64,000 bases of DNA from Chelonoidis abingdonii (GCF_003597395.2 NC_133773.1:126867517-126931516); one strand, 5' to 3'. Counted from the first letter of the stretch, positions 1-10,800 are shown. The notes: generated from the sequence alone by a model not told the origin. Program-made: numbers and translations.

Positions 1-513
1 ACACCTGGATATCAGTGGGGAAGTTTTACGGAGCTTCTTCCCCAGGAGTCCGGTCCGGAGTTTACGGCCCTGCTTGAAGAGGGTAAAAAGGTGGCAAGAA
101 TCTCCCTCCAGGCCTCTCTGTACGCTGCGGACTCGGCGGCCAGAACTCTGGCAACCGAAGTGACAGTGAGGCATATCTCTTGGCTCCAGGCTTCAGCTCT
201 TCCTCCTGAACTGCAGCAGACCATTCAGGATTTACCCTTAGAGGGACAGGGCCTCTTCTCCAACAAAACCGACCCCAGGTTACAAAGCCTTAAGGACAAT
301 CGGGTCATAATGTGCACGCTGGGCATGCATGCGCCAGTGACCCAATGAAGGTCCTCCCGGGCCCACCCATACCGCCTGTACAACCAGGTTAGGCTGCGTC
401 AGGATAATACCAGATTGCCTGCGCCAATTCCCCCTGCTGTGCCATCTGGCCCTCAAGGATCCCAAAGTCAAGTGCCTCCTAAACTGCCTACGGGGCCTAA
501 GCAAAACTTTTGA
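1..513 (+). pseudogene. DIRS copy A gag-like ORF, C-terminal part with one premature stop
   Basis: Frame 1 is open from the first base and reads through FTALLEEGKKVARISLQASL, LYAADSAART and LFSNKTDPRLQSLKDNR, the style of the DIRS gag-like protein. The product is thought to bind element RNA or form particles. TGA at 346-348 interrupts it. The same frame then continues for 54 codons, rich in Pro and Gln, to a second TGA at 511-513 after KQNF. The first stop is probably a CGA-to-TGA change, typical of CpG decay. Copy B has the matching region around 15365-15410 (LCSLGMHMP against MCTLGMHAP), confirming homology. The N-terminal zinc knuckle is outside this window but is seen in copy B at about 14640-14750. 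Confidence 0.78.
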
Positions 514-1405
514 TAGGACGCCTGAGGACAGCCCACCAGTTATCCTACCGGATCCTTCTCCCTCCTTTTTCAACCACCTCTCCCATTTCCTCCCTGCCTG
601 GTCCCAACTAACCTCCAATCTTTGGATCCTTCACACGGTGGAGTCGGGATACCATTTACAGTTTATTTCAACCCCTCCCTCCCACCCTCCCTACCCATCC
701 CTCTTCAGGAACCCCTCTCACGAGCAATTCCTCTGGCAAGAGGTCCAGGCGCTCCTAAAGCTGGGAGCCATAGAGGAGGTGCTGAAAGACATGAGGGGCA
801 AGGGGTTCTATTCCAGTTACTTTTTAATCCCCAAGGCAAAGGGAGTTCTACGACCAATCCTAGACTTGCGAGAACTCAACAAATTCCTGATAAAGTTGAA
901 GTTCTGCATGGTATCCCTGGAGACCATCATCCCATCCCTGGATCCGGGAGACTGGTTTGCTGCCCTCGACATGAAGGACGCATATTTCCACATAGTCATT
1001 TATCCACCACACAGACGGTATCTCCGTTTTGTGGTAAACCACCAACATTTTCAGTTCACGGTTCTTCCCTTTGGCCTTTCTACAGCTCCATGGGTCTTCA
1101 CCAAATGCATGGCTGTAGTAGCTGCCTCCCTCAGGTGTTGTCGAGTCCACGTCTTCCCGCATCTCAACGATTGGCTTATTCGAGGGACTTCTTGGTTACA
1201 AGTATCGCAGCACGTGTGCATCGTCAGAGACCTCTTCGAGAGCTTAGGTCTCATGATCAACGCAGAAAAGTCCACTCTCATGCCCACGCAGAGAATAGAC
1301 TTCATCGGAGCTGTTTTGGACTCCACTTTGGCCAGAGCCTGCCTTCCCCAGCCTTGTTTTCAAACAATGGCTTCATTAATTCAGTCTTCAATCCTTTCCG
1401 ACAAT
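512..1405 (+). pseudogene. DIRS copy A reverse transcriptase
   Basis: Frame 2 is open from 341 and overlaps the gag tail, as is usual in DIRS elements, so the true start is uncertain; recognisable RT sequence begins near 560 (FFNHLSHFLPAW). A GTG at 638 is not a credible start. RT motifs appear in order: LRPILDLRELNKF, the motif A region ALDMKDAYFHI with its Asp, motif B FGLSTAPWVF, and motif C at 1160-1174, which reads HLNDW. In most DIRS elements motif C is YxDDW, so the first Asp is Asn here (codon 1166-1168). The fingers, palm and thumb order is otherwise complete. The frame is lost at about 1385-1412, where homology passes to frame 3. As it stands the RT cannot be fused to its RNase H and probably lacks activity. 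Confidence 0.88.
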
Positions 1406-1415
1406 GTCGGTCTGA

Positions 1416-2340
1416 TCTTGCCTCGGCCTAGTAGGTCACGTGGCCTCCTGCACCTTCGTGACCAAGTACGCGAGACTGCGTCTCCGCCCCTTCCAAACCT
1501 GGCTGGCTTCAATATACCATCCACACAGGAACAGTCTGGATTCGGTGCTCACTATTCCCAGGAAAGTTATCGACTCCCTGACTTGGTGGTTAGACCCCTC
1601 TCTGGTCTGCGAAGGGATGCCATTCCACCCACCGCAACCCTCGGTAGCCCTAATCACAGACGCGTCATCTCTGGATTGGGGTGCCCCTCTCGGCAGTCGT
1701 CACACGCAAGGCCTGTGGTTGCCCCAAGAGCTATCCCTACACATCAATGTGAGGGAGCTGAGAGCAGTCCGCCTAGCATGCCAGGTGTTTCGGGACCATC
1801 TACAAGGCCGTTGTGTGTCAGTGTTCACGGACAACACAACAGCCATGTTCTACATAAACAAGCAGGGCGGAGCACATTCCTCTCTCCTTTGTCAAGAAGC
1901 AATCCACCTCTGGGAATTTTCCATAGCCCACTCTATCGATCTGGTAGCATCCTTTCTCCCAGGAGTCCGGAACACTCTGGCAGATCACCTCAGCAGGTCC
2001 TTCCTGTGTCACGAGTGGTCGATACGCCCGGACTTTATCCATTCTGTTTTCCGGAGGTGGGGTTTTCCTCACTTAGACCTCTTTGCCTCTCGAGAGAACA
2101 GGAAGTGCCAGGTGTTCTGCTCCTTCCAAGGATGCTCCCCGGGCTCCCTCTCGGACGCATTCTTGATCCCGTGGAACAGGCACCTACTTTGTGGACGAGC
2201 GGAAATGGTGAGAAGGCATAGAGTCCTGCTCAAGCTCTGCAGGGACAGAACCTATTTGATCCTCATTGCTCCAGCATGTCCGAGGCAGCATTGGTACACC
2301 CTGTTGTTTGACCTCTCAGTCAAACCCGATCCCCCTGCCA
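1416..2340 (+). pseudogene. DIRS copy A RNase H and methyltransferase-like region
   Basis: Frame 3 opens just after a TGA at 1413-1415 and reads LGLVGHVASCTFVTKYARLR, the RT connection. The RNase H domain follows with all four acidic positions present: Asp in LITDAS (1659-1661), Glu in NVREL (1755-1757), Asp in FTDNT (1830-1832) and Asp in LADHLSR (1983-1985). RNase H removes the RNA strand during cDNA synthesis. Next come HLDLFASRENRKCQ, DAFLIPW and LILIAPACPRQHWY, conserved in DIRS elements and described as a Dam-like methyltransferase domain; that role is family knowledge, not visible here. About 2185-2225 (HLLCGRAEMVRRH) looks diverged from neighbours. The frame runs without a break into the recombinase. 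Confidence 0.85.
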
Positions 2341-3483
2341 CTCTGGTTGGACCTCATAACGCAAGACTTGGGCAGGCTTCACCATCCGGACCTGCAGTCC
2401 CTTCATCTGAGAGCATGGCTGCTATGTGGTTGAGCCAGTCGGAACTGCGTTGTTCTGCTTCGGTACAACAGGTGCTCTTGGGCAGCAGGAAGCCTTCTAC
2501 GAGGGCGACATATCTCGCCAAGTGGAAGCGTTTCTCTCACTGGTGTGCTCAGAATAACTTAATCCCTGGTCAGGTTTCTGTTCCCATTTTCCTGGATTAC
2601 CTATGGTCCCTCAAGGAGCAGGGCCTGGCAGTCTCTTTTGTAAAGGTGCATCTGGCAGCTATTTCAGCCTTCCATCAAGGGGAAAGTGGCACCTCAACGT
2701 TTTCTCACCCCATGGTTTCCAGGTTCCTTAAGGGATTGGATCAGTTGTACGCTCAAGTCAGCTGCCCGACTCCAACCTGGGATCTCAACCTGGTGCTATC
2801 CAAGTTCATGGATTCCCCTTTCGAGCCTCTAGCCACCTGCTCGCTGCTGTACCTCTCCTGGAAGACAGCCTTCCTTGTCGCTATCATCTCGGCAAGACGA
2901 GTGTCAGAGCTTCGTGCTTTGACAGTGGATCCCCTGTATACGATATTCCACAAGGACAAGGTACAGCTGCGACCACACCCGACATTCCTACCTAAAGTGG
3001 TGTCTGCCTTTCACATTAATCAAGACATCTTCCTCCCAGTTTTCTTCCCAAAGCCCCATTCATCGCCTCGGGAACAACAACTACATACCTTTTTAGATGT
3101 CCGTAGGGCTCTTGCCTTTTATATCGAGAGAACCAAACCCTTCCAAAGGTCACCCCAGCTCTTTGTAGCCGTGGCGGACCGGATGAAAGGCATGCCAGTC
3201 TCTTCCCAAAAGATTTCGTCTTGGGTGACATCATGCATCCGAACATGCGATGACTTGGCTCACATTCCGGCTAGCCATCTCACCGCCCATTCTACCCGGG
3301 CGCAGGCCTCATCTGTAGCCTTCCTGGCCCATGTCCCCATCCAGGAAATGTTGCGCTGCTACCTGGTCTTCCATTCACACCTTTGCCTCACACTACGCAC
3401 TGGTTCAGCAGTCCAGAGATGATGCAGCATTCGGCTCAGCAGTTTTGCATTCCGTAACGTCTCACTCCGACCCCACCGCCTAG
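2341..3483 (+). pseudogene. DIRS copy A tyrosine recombinase (frameshifted before the catalytic Tyr)
   Basis: This is a lambda-integrase-type tyrosine recombinase, which replaces an integrase in DIRS elements and is thought to insert a circular cDNA without target-site duplication. The core-binding part includes LLGSRKPSTRATYLAKWKRF near 2480-2530. The catalytic part has the first Arg in ISARRVSELR (2895-2900), and HSTR giving His at 3288-3290 and Arg at 3297-3299. The nucleophile Tyr lies in TFASHY (Tyr codon 3394-3396), but in frame 1: one indel near 3347-3352 moves the frame, so the frame-3 product ends at 3422 without its Tyr. Frame 1 continues to TAG at 3481-3483, the likely true stop. 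The lesion is recent-looking, because both sides are otherwise well preserved. Confidence 0.87.
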
Positions 3484-3494
3484 GTGAAGCTTGG

Positions 3495-3837
3495 GAATCA
3501 CCTAATTGGAATGGATATGAGCAAGCACTCGAAGAAGAAAAGACGGTTACTCACCTTTGTAACTGTTGTTCTTCGAGATGTGTTGCTCGTATTCATTCCA
3601 CACCCGCCCTCCTTCCCCCCTGTCGGAGTAGTCGGCAAGAAGGAACTGAGGGGCGGTTGGGCTGGCAGGGGTATATATCCAGCGCCACTCCAGGGGGCGC
3701 CCAGCCAGCCCACCGATTTGTTTCTAGGGTAAAAATCTCCGAATGTGCACGCGGCACGCGCACACCTAATTGGAATGGATATGAGCAACACATCTCAAAG
3801 AACAACAGTTACAAAGGTGAGTAACTGTTTTTTTCTC
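3495..3837 (+). repeat. DIRS copy A right end: terminal repeat and internal complementary sequence
   Basis: After the recombinase stop the sequence holds cacctaattggaatggatat twice, at 3498 and 3766. A 49-bp inverted pair lies between: 3552-3600 and 3771-3819 are reverse complements with three mismatches. The same arrangement is seen at 18579-18631 and 18807-18858 in copy B. DIRS elements carry inverted termini plus an internal complementary region that allows completion of the cDNA ends and circle formation, and this layout fits. A segment near 3650-3720 contains a TATA-like run (tatatat at 3671-3677). Confidence 0.8.
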
Positions 3838-4148
3838 TTCCTGATCCTGTTAGCCTTCCCCCTCACTCTTTTCCCTATGCTGCTATACTCCGTTTCTTCC
3901 TGTTTCCATCCTCTCCTGCCCCTGCTGTCTTTTCCCATCTTCATACCATATGAGTTCCGTTCAGCTTTCCCAGTCTAAAAAGATTTATAAATACAACGCC
4001 TAGGAACCATCAGGACACTAATATAACAAACCTAAGGAACTGTGTGACCATACACTTGTGTCACTTGGTAGTCTTCTTTTCCTACTATCCCTTTCATTGT
4101 TTGTTGCTTCCACTTGTTACAACTCCTGTAAACTCCCTTCATATAACA
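3838..4148. other. Unassigned AT-rich sequence
   Basis: Pyrimidine-rich flank of DIRS copy A (about 3838-3950) followed by AT-rich DNA. I see no gene or named repeat here. Confidence 0.5.
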
Positions 4149-4560
4149 CAAGAACCAGCATTCACCCAATTAAATTAATAGGCAACAGGTTTAAAACAAA
4201 CAAAAAGAAGTACCGGTACTTCTCCACATAATGCACAGTCAACCTGTGGAATTCATTGGCAGGGAATGTTGTGAAGGCCAAAACTATAACTGTATTAAAA
4301 AAAATTAGACAAGTTCCTGGAGGATAGGTCCATCAATGGCTATTAACAAAGATGGTCAGGGATGCAATCCCATCCTCTGTGTCCCCCTAAGCCTCTGACT
4401 GGCAGATGCTGGGACTGGACGACAGAGGATGGATCACTTGATGATGGCCTTGTTCTGTTTATTTCCTTTGAAGCAGCTGGCATTGGCCACCGTTGGAAGA
4501 CAGCATACTGGGCTAGGACCATTAGTCTGACCCAGTATGCTCTTTCTTCTTTTCTTACAT
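4149..4560 (+). mobile_element. CR1 LINE 3' fragment
   Basis: The sequence follows the CR1 ORF2 end and 3' UTR: a run like caacaggtttaaaacaaaca, then gtcaacctgtggaattc, the segment around ggatggatcacttgatgatg, and a tail around gcattggccaccgttggaag. It lines up with better copies at 24241-24545 and 24541-24995. It is 5'-truncated, as most CR1 insertions are, and has no intact ORF. Confidence 0.85.
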
Positions 4561-4679
4561 TCTTGTTATGTTCTTTAGAACAGGCTGTGTGTATTTTTGC
4601 ATGTCAGTGAAGCATCTCACACATTTTTGGGTGCTATAAACTAACATTTCTAATTTCAGTGATTCTTTGGTTACAAGTA

Positions 4680-5505
4680 CACCTCTACCCGATATAACAC
4701 TGTCCTTGGGAGCCAAAAAATATTACCATGTGTGACAGACCTAGACCAGTGTGGTACAGGAGTCTGGTAGAGGGCAAATATACTGGTCACTGGATGAGTA
4801 GTTTTTTGTTCCCTGAGTGACTAGAGCAGGGGCTGCACTGGAGTAATCAGGAACCTGCTAGAACCAATTAAGGCAGACAGGCTGATTAGAACATCTGCAG
4901 CCAATTAAGCGGCTTAATCAGGGCACCTGTGTTAAAGCAGAGCCTCCACTCATCAGAGGGGAGCTGAGGAGAGGAAGTGCATGTGAGAGCTGGGAGCAAG
5001 AGGACACAGGAGCCTGAGGGAGAGCTGTCTGCTGAGGACTACGGGAGTACAAGGGTTATCAGACACCCAGGAGGAAGATCCTGTGGGTAGGATCAAAGAG
5101 GTTATGGGGAGCCATGAGACGTAGCCAGGGAGGGTGTTAGCTGTCAGAGCAGCTGTATACAGAGTTACTACTAGACGCTGCAATCCAAGGGCCCTGGCTG
5201 GAACCCGAAAGGTCGAGGGCGGGCCGGGTTCCCCCGCAAACCTCCCAACTCTGATCAGACACAGCGGTGGGAGGGATCCCAGACTGTGTGGAAGATCACT
5301 GAGGTGATGCAATCTCACAGTAGCGCCGGGACCCACCAAGGTTAGAGAGAACTTTGTCACATTCGTGTGTAGTGGAGCTCTGATTATATATGAACTTTGC
5401 TTGGATCCAAAAAACTGGGAGTTTTTGTTATTTGCAGCCCTGCCCCCTGAAGCACTGCTCACTCTTCATATCCGAATTCCGTGTTATATCAGTCATTGGT
5501 AGAGC
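4680..5505. mobile_element. TA-flanked MITE, split by an LTR
   Basis: The left end reads cacctctacccgatataaca. The right end (near 5478-5505) is its imperfect inverse, ccgtgttatatcagtcattg then gtagag. TA dinucleotides flank both sides (4678-4679 and 5506-5507), as expected for Tc1/mariner-type insertion. The family is widespread in turtles and crocodilians as a short non-autonomous element. The body is interrupted at about 4730 by a solo LTR and resumes at about 5362. Confidence 0.7.
4731..5361 (+). mobile_element. Solo LTR (Gypsy-like) nested in a MITE
   Basis: A 631-bp block begins TGTGACAGACC and ends TTTGTCACA, giving perfect 7-bp inverted ends TGTGACA/TGTCACA and the 5'-TG...CA-3' form of an LTR. 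It is richer in GC than its flanks and interrupts a MITE. I recognise the type from turtle genomes as a Gypsy-class LTR, by memory only. No internal coding region or second LTR is present, so it is a solo LTR. No clear 4-5 bp target duplication is visible. Confidence 0.62.
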
Positions 5506-5506
5506 T

Positions 5507-7930
5507 ATCAAATTATTAATCAGATACAATAATAAATGAGATACATGACTTGCTGGAACTAGAGAAAAATTTGATATGTTGAGTTGGTGGTTTTTTAATA
5601 GCTTCAGAGAGACAGCGTCTAGTACCATGCTATCTGGTTCTTTACTGTCTTTTTTTATTTAATGTAAAAAGTATTTCCACCTTTACTGTTTCAGCTTTTC
5701 AGGATTTTGTCTCTTTGCTTGCCCAGACCTTCATGGGGTCTTTGGCTTGCTGCCTGTTTTTCAGCAGATTGTCCTACTTGTATGGATGTTGTTTCATGTC
5801 CCTCTGAGTATTTTCAAATCGCTGAAGCGAATTCTTCACACAGGGTTTATAAATCTCCATACAGGTTTTTGAAGGCTAATAATTTAAAGTGCATAGTTAG
5901 AAACTTAAAATGACACATGGCATATATTTGACAAAATGTCCAAGGAAGAAAAAATTCTGTTGACTGGCAGTTACAAAATGCTGCTGGATAAACTAGATAC
6001 AAACAAATACTAATGAACCATGTATTTATGTAAGGGAATAAAACTAGAGCTTATCTAAGGTACAACGTCAGAGGAATATGTTGCTTTGACATATATTTTC
6101 ATAATGCATAATTTTGAGTGTTCAAATAGCATGTAGAAATGATAAATACGCAACTAATTGACAAGGTTTAGATTATATAATGGACCTAAAATTGTTACAA
6201 AGATAACACAGTCCATTTAAATCTGAAATTCTCTTGGTGTCATGAGTATTTACTTGGAATAATTTAAAATATGAATGAGAAGACTGATAGTCCTGTTAAT
6301 TGGAAAAAGTTGACGGTGTTTAAGGTAATTAGAATTTTGAAATATAAGCTGAAGGACACATTGGTTCAGGAAGTTAATTTGATTTATGCTGTTCCACAAC
6401 AGAGGGAGAAGGGCATATTTAGGACAGTAGTTAAAACCCTACTTGCTACAGAGTTAAGGTAAATTCCAAATAGATACAGTGCCATGTAAAGATTGATACC
6501 TAAGGCTTTGATATGAGATTGTGAATTGAAGATTAAGTATGCCTATGTTCACTCTCTTCTTGACCTGAAAGTTGGTTTCTGATCCTGTACCTGTGTAAAA
6601 GTGCCTTTTTTTTTATCCTGTGTGCCTACTGTTCCTAGATCACTAAAAATGCATTAGCTATGATTTCATGGGACAGCCAAAGCTATGCTCATCACAGCTC
6701 TGGAAGTGTGACAAAGGTGGCATTCAGTATTATCCGTTGCTGCCCAATCGGGGGGCTGGCAGGTTGCCCCCTTTTCCCAGGTGCTTCTGGCTCTAAGGGA
6801 CTTCTATGGCTGCTAGGGATCAGGAAGATTATGTAGAAGCTCCTAGTTATACCTCTGTGCTGGAGCCAGGAATATGTGTGGCATAGGACCCACTACACCA
6901 GCTCTGTGTTGAGGTCAGTCCTCAGATAGCTGCTTAAAGTTGCAAAGCAGATGTAATAGGGAAATTAAAGTTGGGCATTGTCTCTCTTAAAGATAGTTGA
7001 ATTATCTGAATAATTTTATTTTATAAATTAAGAACATGGTCAACTCAAATTTTGGCTTAAAATTTAGGTTTTGTAAAATGAAGATTTAAGGAAGCACAAA
7101 CCAATATACATGTTCTTATGATTTTGTAGTGTTTCCATGGGAACAGCTTGTTTTATACAAACATTACCCCTCAGTATTTGCAACCAAACATCCCAACACT
7201 GAAAAACAAAACTGATTACAATGAAAATTACTTTATCGATTTCCCCCATCTCCACCCAGATGAAAGAAATACAAAAAGTAGCCCTTGTGTTTTTGATTTT
7301 CAACTTTTATACTGTCACTACATATTAAGTTGTTTTTGGTTGGCCTAAAGATTTTTTTATTTGAAAATGTGTAACTGCATCAGAAGTTGCCGTTTGGGCA
7401 AAATTTCAAAAATTTTGGCCTCTCAGATGTTCTGATAGGTGACTTGTAACTGTTTAAATGACCTGCACCATTTAGACTTAATACTCCTGTTGAAAAGGAT
7501 GGGACAGTTTTTACCTCTCAGTTATTATTTCAGGCTGTCTTCAGACTCAGGAAGACAAAACTTCATTTGTTTACACTCAGTTGATATTTTTCAATTTTTT
7601 TTTCAGTCATAAGTGCTAGAAGCAAACTTTTTTTAAAAGAAAGGCTTAATTTCTGAAGCAAAGTTCTGCAAATTCTCTTTGAGTGGGATACATGGGGCTG
7701 TGATGTCTTGTGGTCACCTTATTGTGCGTCAGGATTATAACACATTTGTAATCAGGGACCCTTATGAAAGATTGTTCAAAGAACTTGTATTAGTCAGATT
7801 TCTTTAAATCACAATACTGACTTCTTTACACACACAAACACAGGAAAATTCTGAATTGAAAGCATATTGTTTGCAACTAACTTACCAATGGGTGCTCTTA
7901 AAAAAAAAATCATTTTGACATTAGAAGTAT
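5507..7930. other. Unassigned AT-rich sequence
   Basis: No supported gene. Short open frames at 5707-5913, 6271-6462 and 7148-7348 have no recognisable motif, splice context or homology and look like chance. The stretch 6700-6900 is somewhat GC-richer with no repeat I can name. Confidence 0.5.
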
Positions 7931-7934
7931 TGCC

Positions 7935-8219
7935 CATTCTAGAGGTTCCCTTGCTTGGAAAAGAGGAGACTAAGGGGGGATATGATAGAGGTATATAAAA
8001 TCATGAGTGGTGTAGAGAAAGTGAATAAGGAAAAGTTATTTACTTGTTCCCATAATATAAGAACTAGGCGCCACCAAATGAAATTAATGGCAGCAGGTTT
8101 AAAACAAATAAAAGAAAGTTCTTCTTCACCCAGTGCACAGTCAACCTGTGGAACTCCTTGCCTGCGGAGGTGGTGAAGGCTAGGACTATAACAGGGTTTA
8201 AAAGAAAACTAGATAAATA
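7935..8219 (+). mobile_element. CR1 LINE 3' fragment
   Basis: It contains the CR1 ORF2 C-terminal segment: gagactaaggggggatatga, then tataaaatcatgagtggtgt, gcaggtttaaaacaaataaa and gtcaacctgtggaactcctt. It stops at aaactagataaa, before the usual 3' UTR, so it is truncated on both sides. The short open frame 7955-8176 is part of this relic. Confidence 0.88.
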
Positions 8220-10090
8220 AAAGAGAGAAGTTATGTTCCCCATACACTCACCAAGAATGAAAACCAGTTTCTAAAAAAACAAAAACACATAAGTAAAAAA
8301 TCTCTAAAAAATGATCCTCCTTTGGCTTTCTGACGTTTGTTCTTCGGCATCTCCTCACTGCCGTCTGTTGATCTTGAACCCCGCTCCCCCCTTCTCACAC
8401 GTCGCAGGACCTCACAGGGCTCCAGTTTTGACCTCAAACTCCTCCCATTTGTACCCCTATTTGTTGTGCAGCATCATCACAGATAGCTTTAGCTAATAAT
8501 CTTATGCTAAGGATTGCAAATCTATCCAAAGTTGATATCTGCCTGCGGTCCAGATCTCTTATCTCAGCCTTTCCCTCTGACATCCCTTGGTGTCAACCAT
8601 TAAACGAAAGCTTAAATAATCAAAACAAACTGCATGTTTAAATTCTGATAACCTTCTCCATTACCCTTTCCTCGCACTAAAGCTTACTCATCCATTTCCA
8701 GTTTCAACACTTTGAATGGGAAGTGTATGCGTTCAAATTCATGTCTCATTTCTCCTTTGAATCTCAGAATATCTAGATCTGTTTTCCCCAATCTCTCTTT
8801 TTCAATATATATTTGCTCAATTCAACCTTCTCCTTTTTTCAACAATAGAGTTAAAAAGTTGTCATCTTTCTGGCTCTGATTTTTTTCCAACTCAAGCTGA
8901 TGGCCTAACCTTGTCCACATGGTTTTCTGTCTGCATCGTTTCTGGATGTACGCATATGATGTTGTGGGTGGAATCTCTGTTCCCTTTGCAACCTCAGGTT
9001 AGATTCTGAAACCTTGGGTCTTTGGGGTTTTTTTTCCTTCCTGCTGCAGCATGGCTAGTCCGGGTCCACTTGCTGGGATTTATCTGGGTATATCTCACTT
9101 AAAGGATAGCTCTAGTGTCAAGGTGCCGTCAGTGCACTGGTGACTGGTGGTCCTCTGTAACTTGCATGTAGCTACATAAATAGTTTAGTTCTTCTAACCT
9201 ATAGAAAATTAAATTAAGCCTCAAGGGATAGCTGTCTTGGAGTATAGACTAGTCATAACTTTGGGGATTAATAATAGAAGGAAAAAGCCTTCTTTTCCTG
9301 CACCTAGAGGAAATTTAGAACATGTGATCACTATCATGAAATAGGATCACAAGATGGGAAATCTGCATAAAGACTATTTGGGTAAGAGAAACTTCTTTAG
9401 ACAGAAGGTTTAGCCAGTAAAGTTTAGTTGTCCCGAAAGTTTGGGTTTTTATATGTAACCTTCTGGTTCCCAATTGTCCTTACTCACTAATCTCTGAAAT
9501 CTTTGAATAGCAGAACATGTCAACTATAGATATCTATGTTATTATTAAGCAGGTGCTGCCATCGACTGAATCATTCAAGCTGAATATTTTTTTACCTTCC
9601 CTTGTGGGACAGCAGGACTTAGTATTTCTGCGAGGTGGTGTCATGGAATAATATGGCATGCTACATGGGAATTGTTTTTAAAGGGCTCAGCACTTGGATA
9701 GCACTATGTAATTTCTGCAAGCAAAGTAAGCTGCCTGTACCCAGAAGGAATTGTGAGAGTGGCTACAGGTTCGTGGTGGTGGTCAGAACGCATTTCATTA
9801 TAGTGTAAGCATGTCTGCCCTGCCAGGAGGCTAAGCTTACATAGGTCACAGTCCTGGGGTACTGCTGAGAAACCATCTACAGCCTTGGAAAGCCCCCAAA
9901 CGATCAGATTGCTGCTCCCTCTGGAACACTGTTCTTAAACGTTAGCTAATTTCTTAATACTTATAGGATAGTCAAGCCAGGTGGCTTGGGCATGTTGATG
10001 AAAGTCAGGTGTTAATGTGAATTCAGAACAATATACTTTACATCATAAACGTTTAGTTAGCGATTTGGTGGCTCCTTTCCTCCACTCTGT
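8220..10090. other. Unassigned sequence
   Basis: AT-rich and mostly featureless. 8310-8470 is C-rich on the plus strand with short open frames on both strands that I do not recognise. No supported gene or named repeat. Confidence 0.45.
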
Positions 10091-10124
10091 TACATTCTTA
10101 TTCTCTAGGCCTGGTCCTAGTCAC

Positions 10125-10800
10125 TGCAGTTGGGAGTTGTATTCGTAAGACATTCAACTCAGCACGAACAATACACAATGATTTTGTTTGGTCCACTGCA
10201 GGGCCGGCTGAGCTCTCTGGGGTTCCTTGCTGCTGTCCCCATTTCAGTGGGGTCAAGCGCCAATCGTTCCCACTCAATGCACCTTGCTCTGCTAGCCGGG
10301 GGAAGGAAAGCCCAGGCTGGCAGCAGGCTGGAACCTCGGCTTTGCGAGCTGTGGCTGAAAACCCCAAATAGTGGTGGTGGGTGGAGACGCTTCAGCCGCC
10401 GCCCTAGCTCTGGGTCCTCGTGCTGGCGCCCTGCCGAGCTGGGGTCCCACTCAGCACCACTGCTGGCCTGGGGAAGGAACCCAGCTGGTCAATCGGGCTG
10501 GATAACCTCCGGCTGGCAGGTACTGACGGCGAAACCCCAAAGGGGCCAAGCGGAGACGCTTGCCCACTGCCGAAAACTCCCAGAGCGGGTGGCTGACCCG
10601 CTCAGCTGCTTCTTTTTCCGCCTGGGGTTCCGTGGGCTGCCCCTTGCCAGCTGGGGTCCCGCTGCAACGCCTCACTCACCTGGCTTTGTTGATTTCCAGC
10701 GCAGTGCCCCCTCCCAAATTAGGTCCAGTGACTCCAGCCTGCTCATCTGCCTACCAAGTCCGATCAACTCATCACTGCTCAGCGGCCTGATGCTGGTCCA
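10125..10800. repeat. GC-rich interspersed-repeat-like block
   Basis: A GC-rich island in AT-rich DNA, with a recurring motif around agctggggtccc (10437-10448 and 10648-10661) and ggggttccg variants. Open frames exist on both strands (for example 10130-10885 plus, 251 codons) but their composition follows the repeat, with no domain. Internal motif recurrence suggests a degenerate tandem or LTR-type repeat. I cannot name the family and do not call a gene. Confidence 0.4.

Larger units (their letters stand above)
1..3837 (+). mobile_element. DIRS-type tyrosine-recombinase retrotransposon, copy A (left end outside window)
   Basis: The order is gag-like tail, reverse transcriptase, RNase H, a conserved stretch that is methyltransferase-like in DIRS elements, tyrosine recombinase, then a complex right end with inverted repeats. 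This order, with no LTR and no DDE integrase, defines DIRS elements. The left end lies before base 1. The right end is set by comparison with copy B (14238-18875): both finish in a sequence like ggtgagtaactgt followed by a T run, after which similarity stops. Coding sequence is spread over three frames: frame 1 for gag, frame 2 for RT, frame 3 for RNase H and recombinase, and frame 1 for the recombinase end. Only one in-frame stop and two frameshifts were recognised, so this copy is younger than copy B. Confidence 0.9.

Noticed and set aside
622..1431. 269-codon plus-strand frame overlapping the RT
   Set aside because: It is frame 1 against the true RT in frame 2, which has all RT motifs; this frame has none and is a shadow.
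4726..5366. Target-site duplication for the solo LTR
   Set aside because: Flanks ccatg and ttcgt do not match; I could not support a duplication.
4953..5462. 169-codon minus-strand frame
   Set aside because: It crosses the LTR boundary into a MITE, so it is chance coding in repeat DNA.
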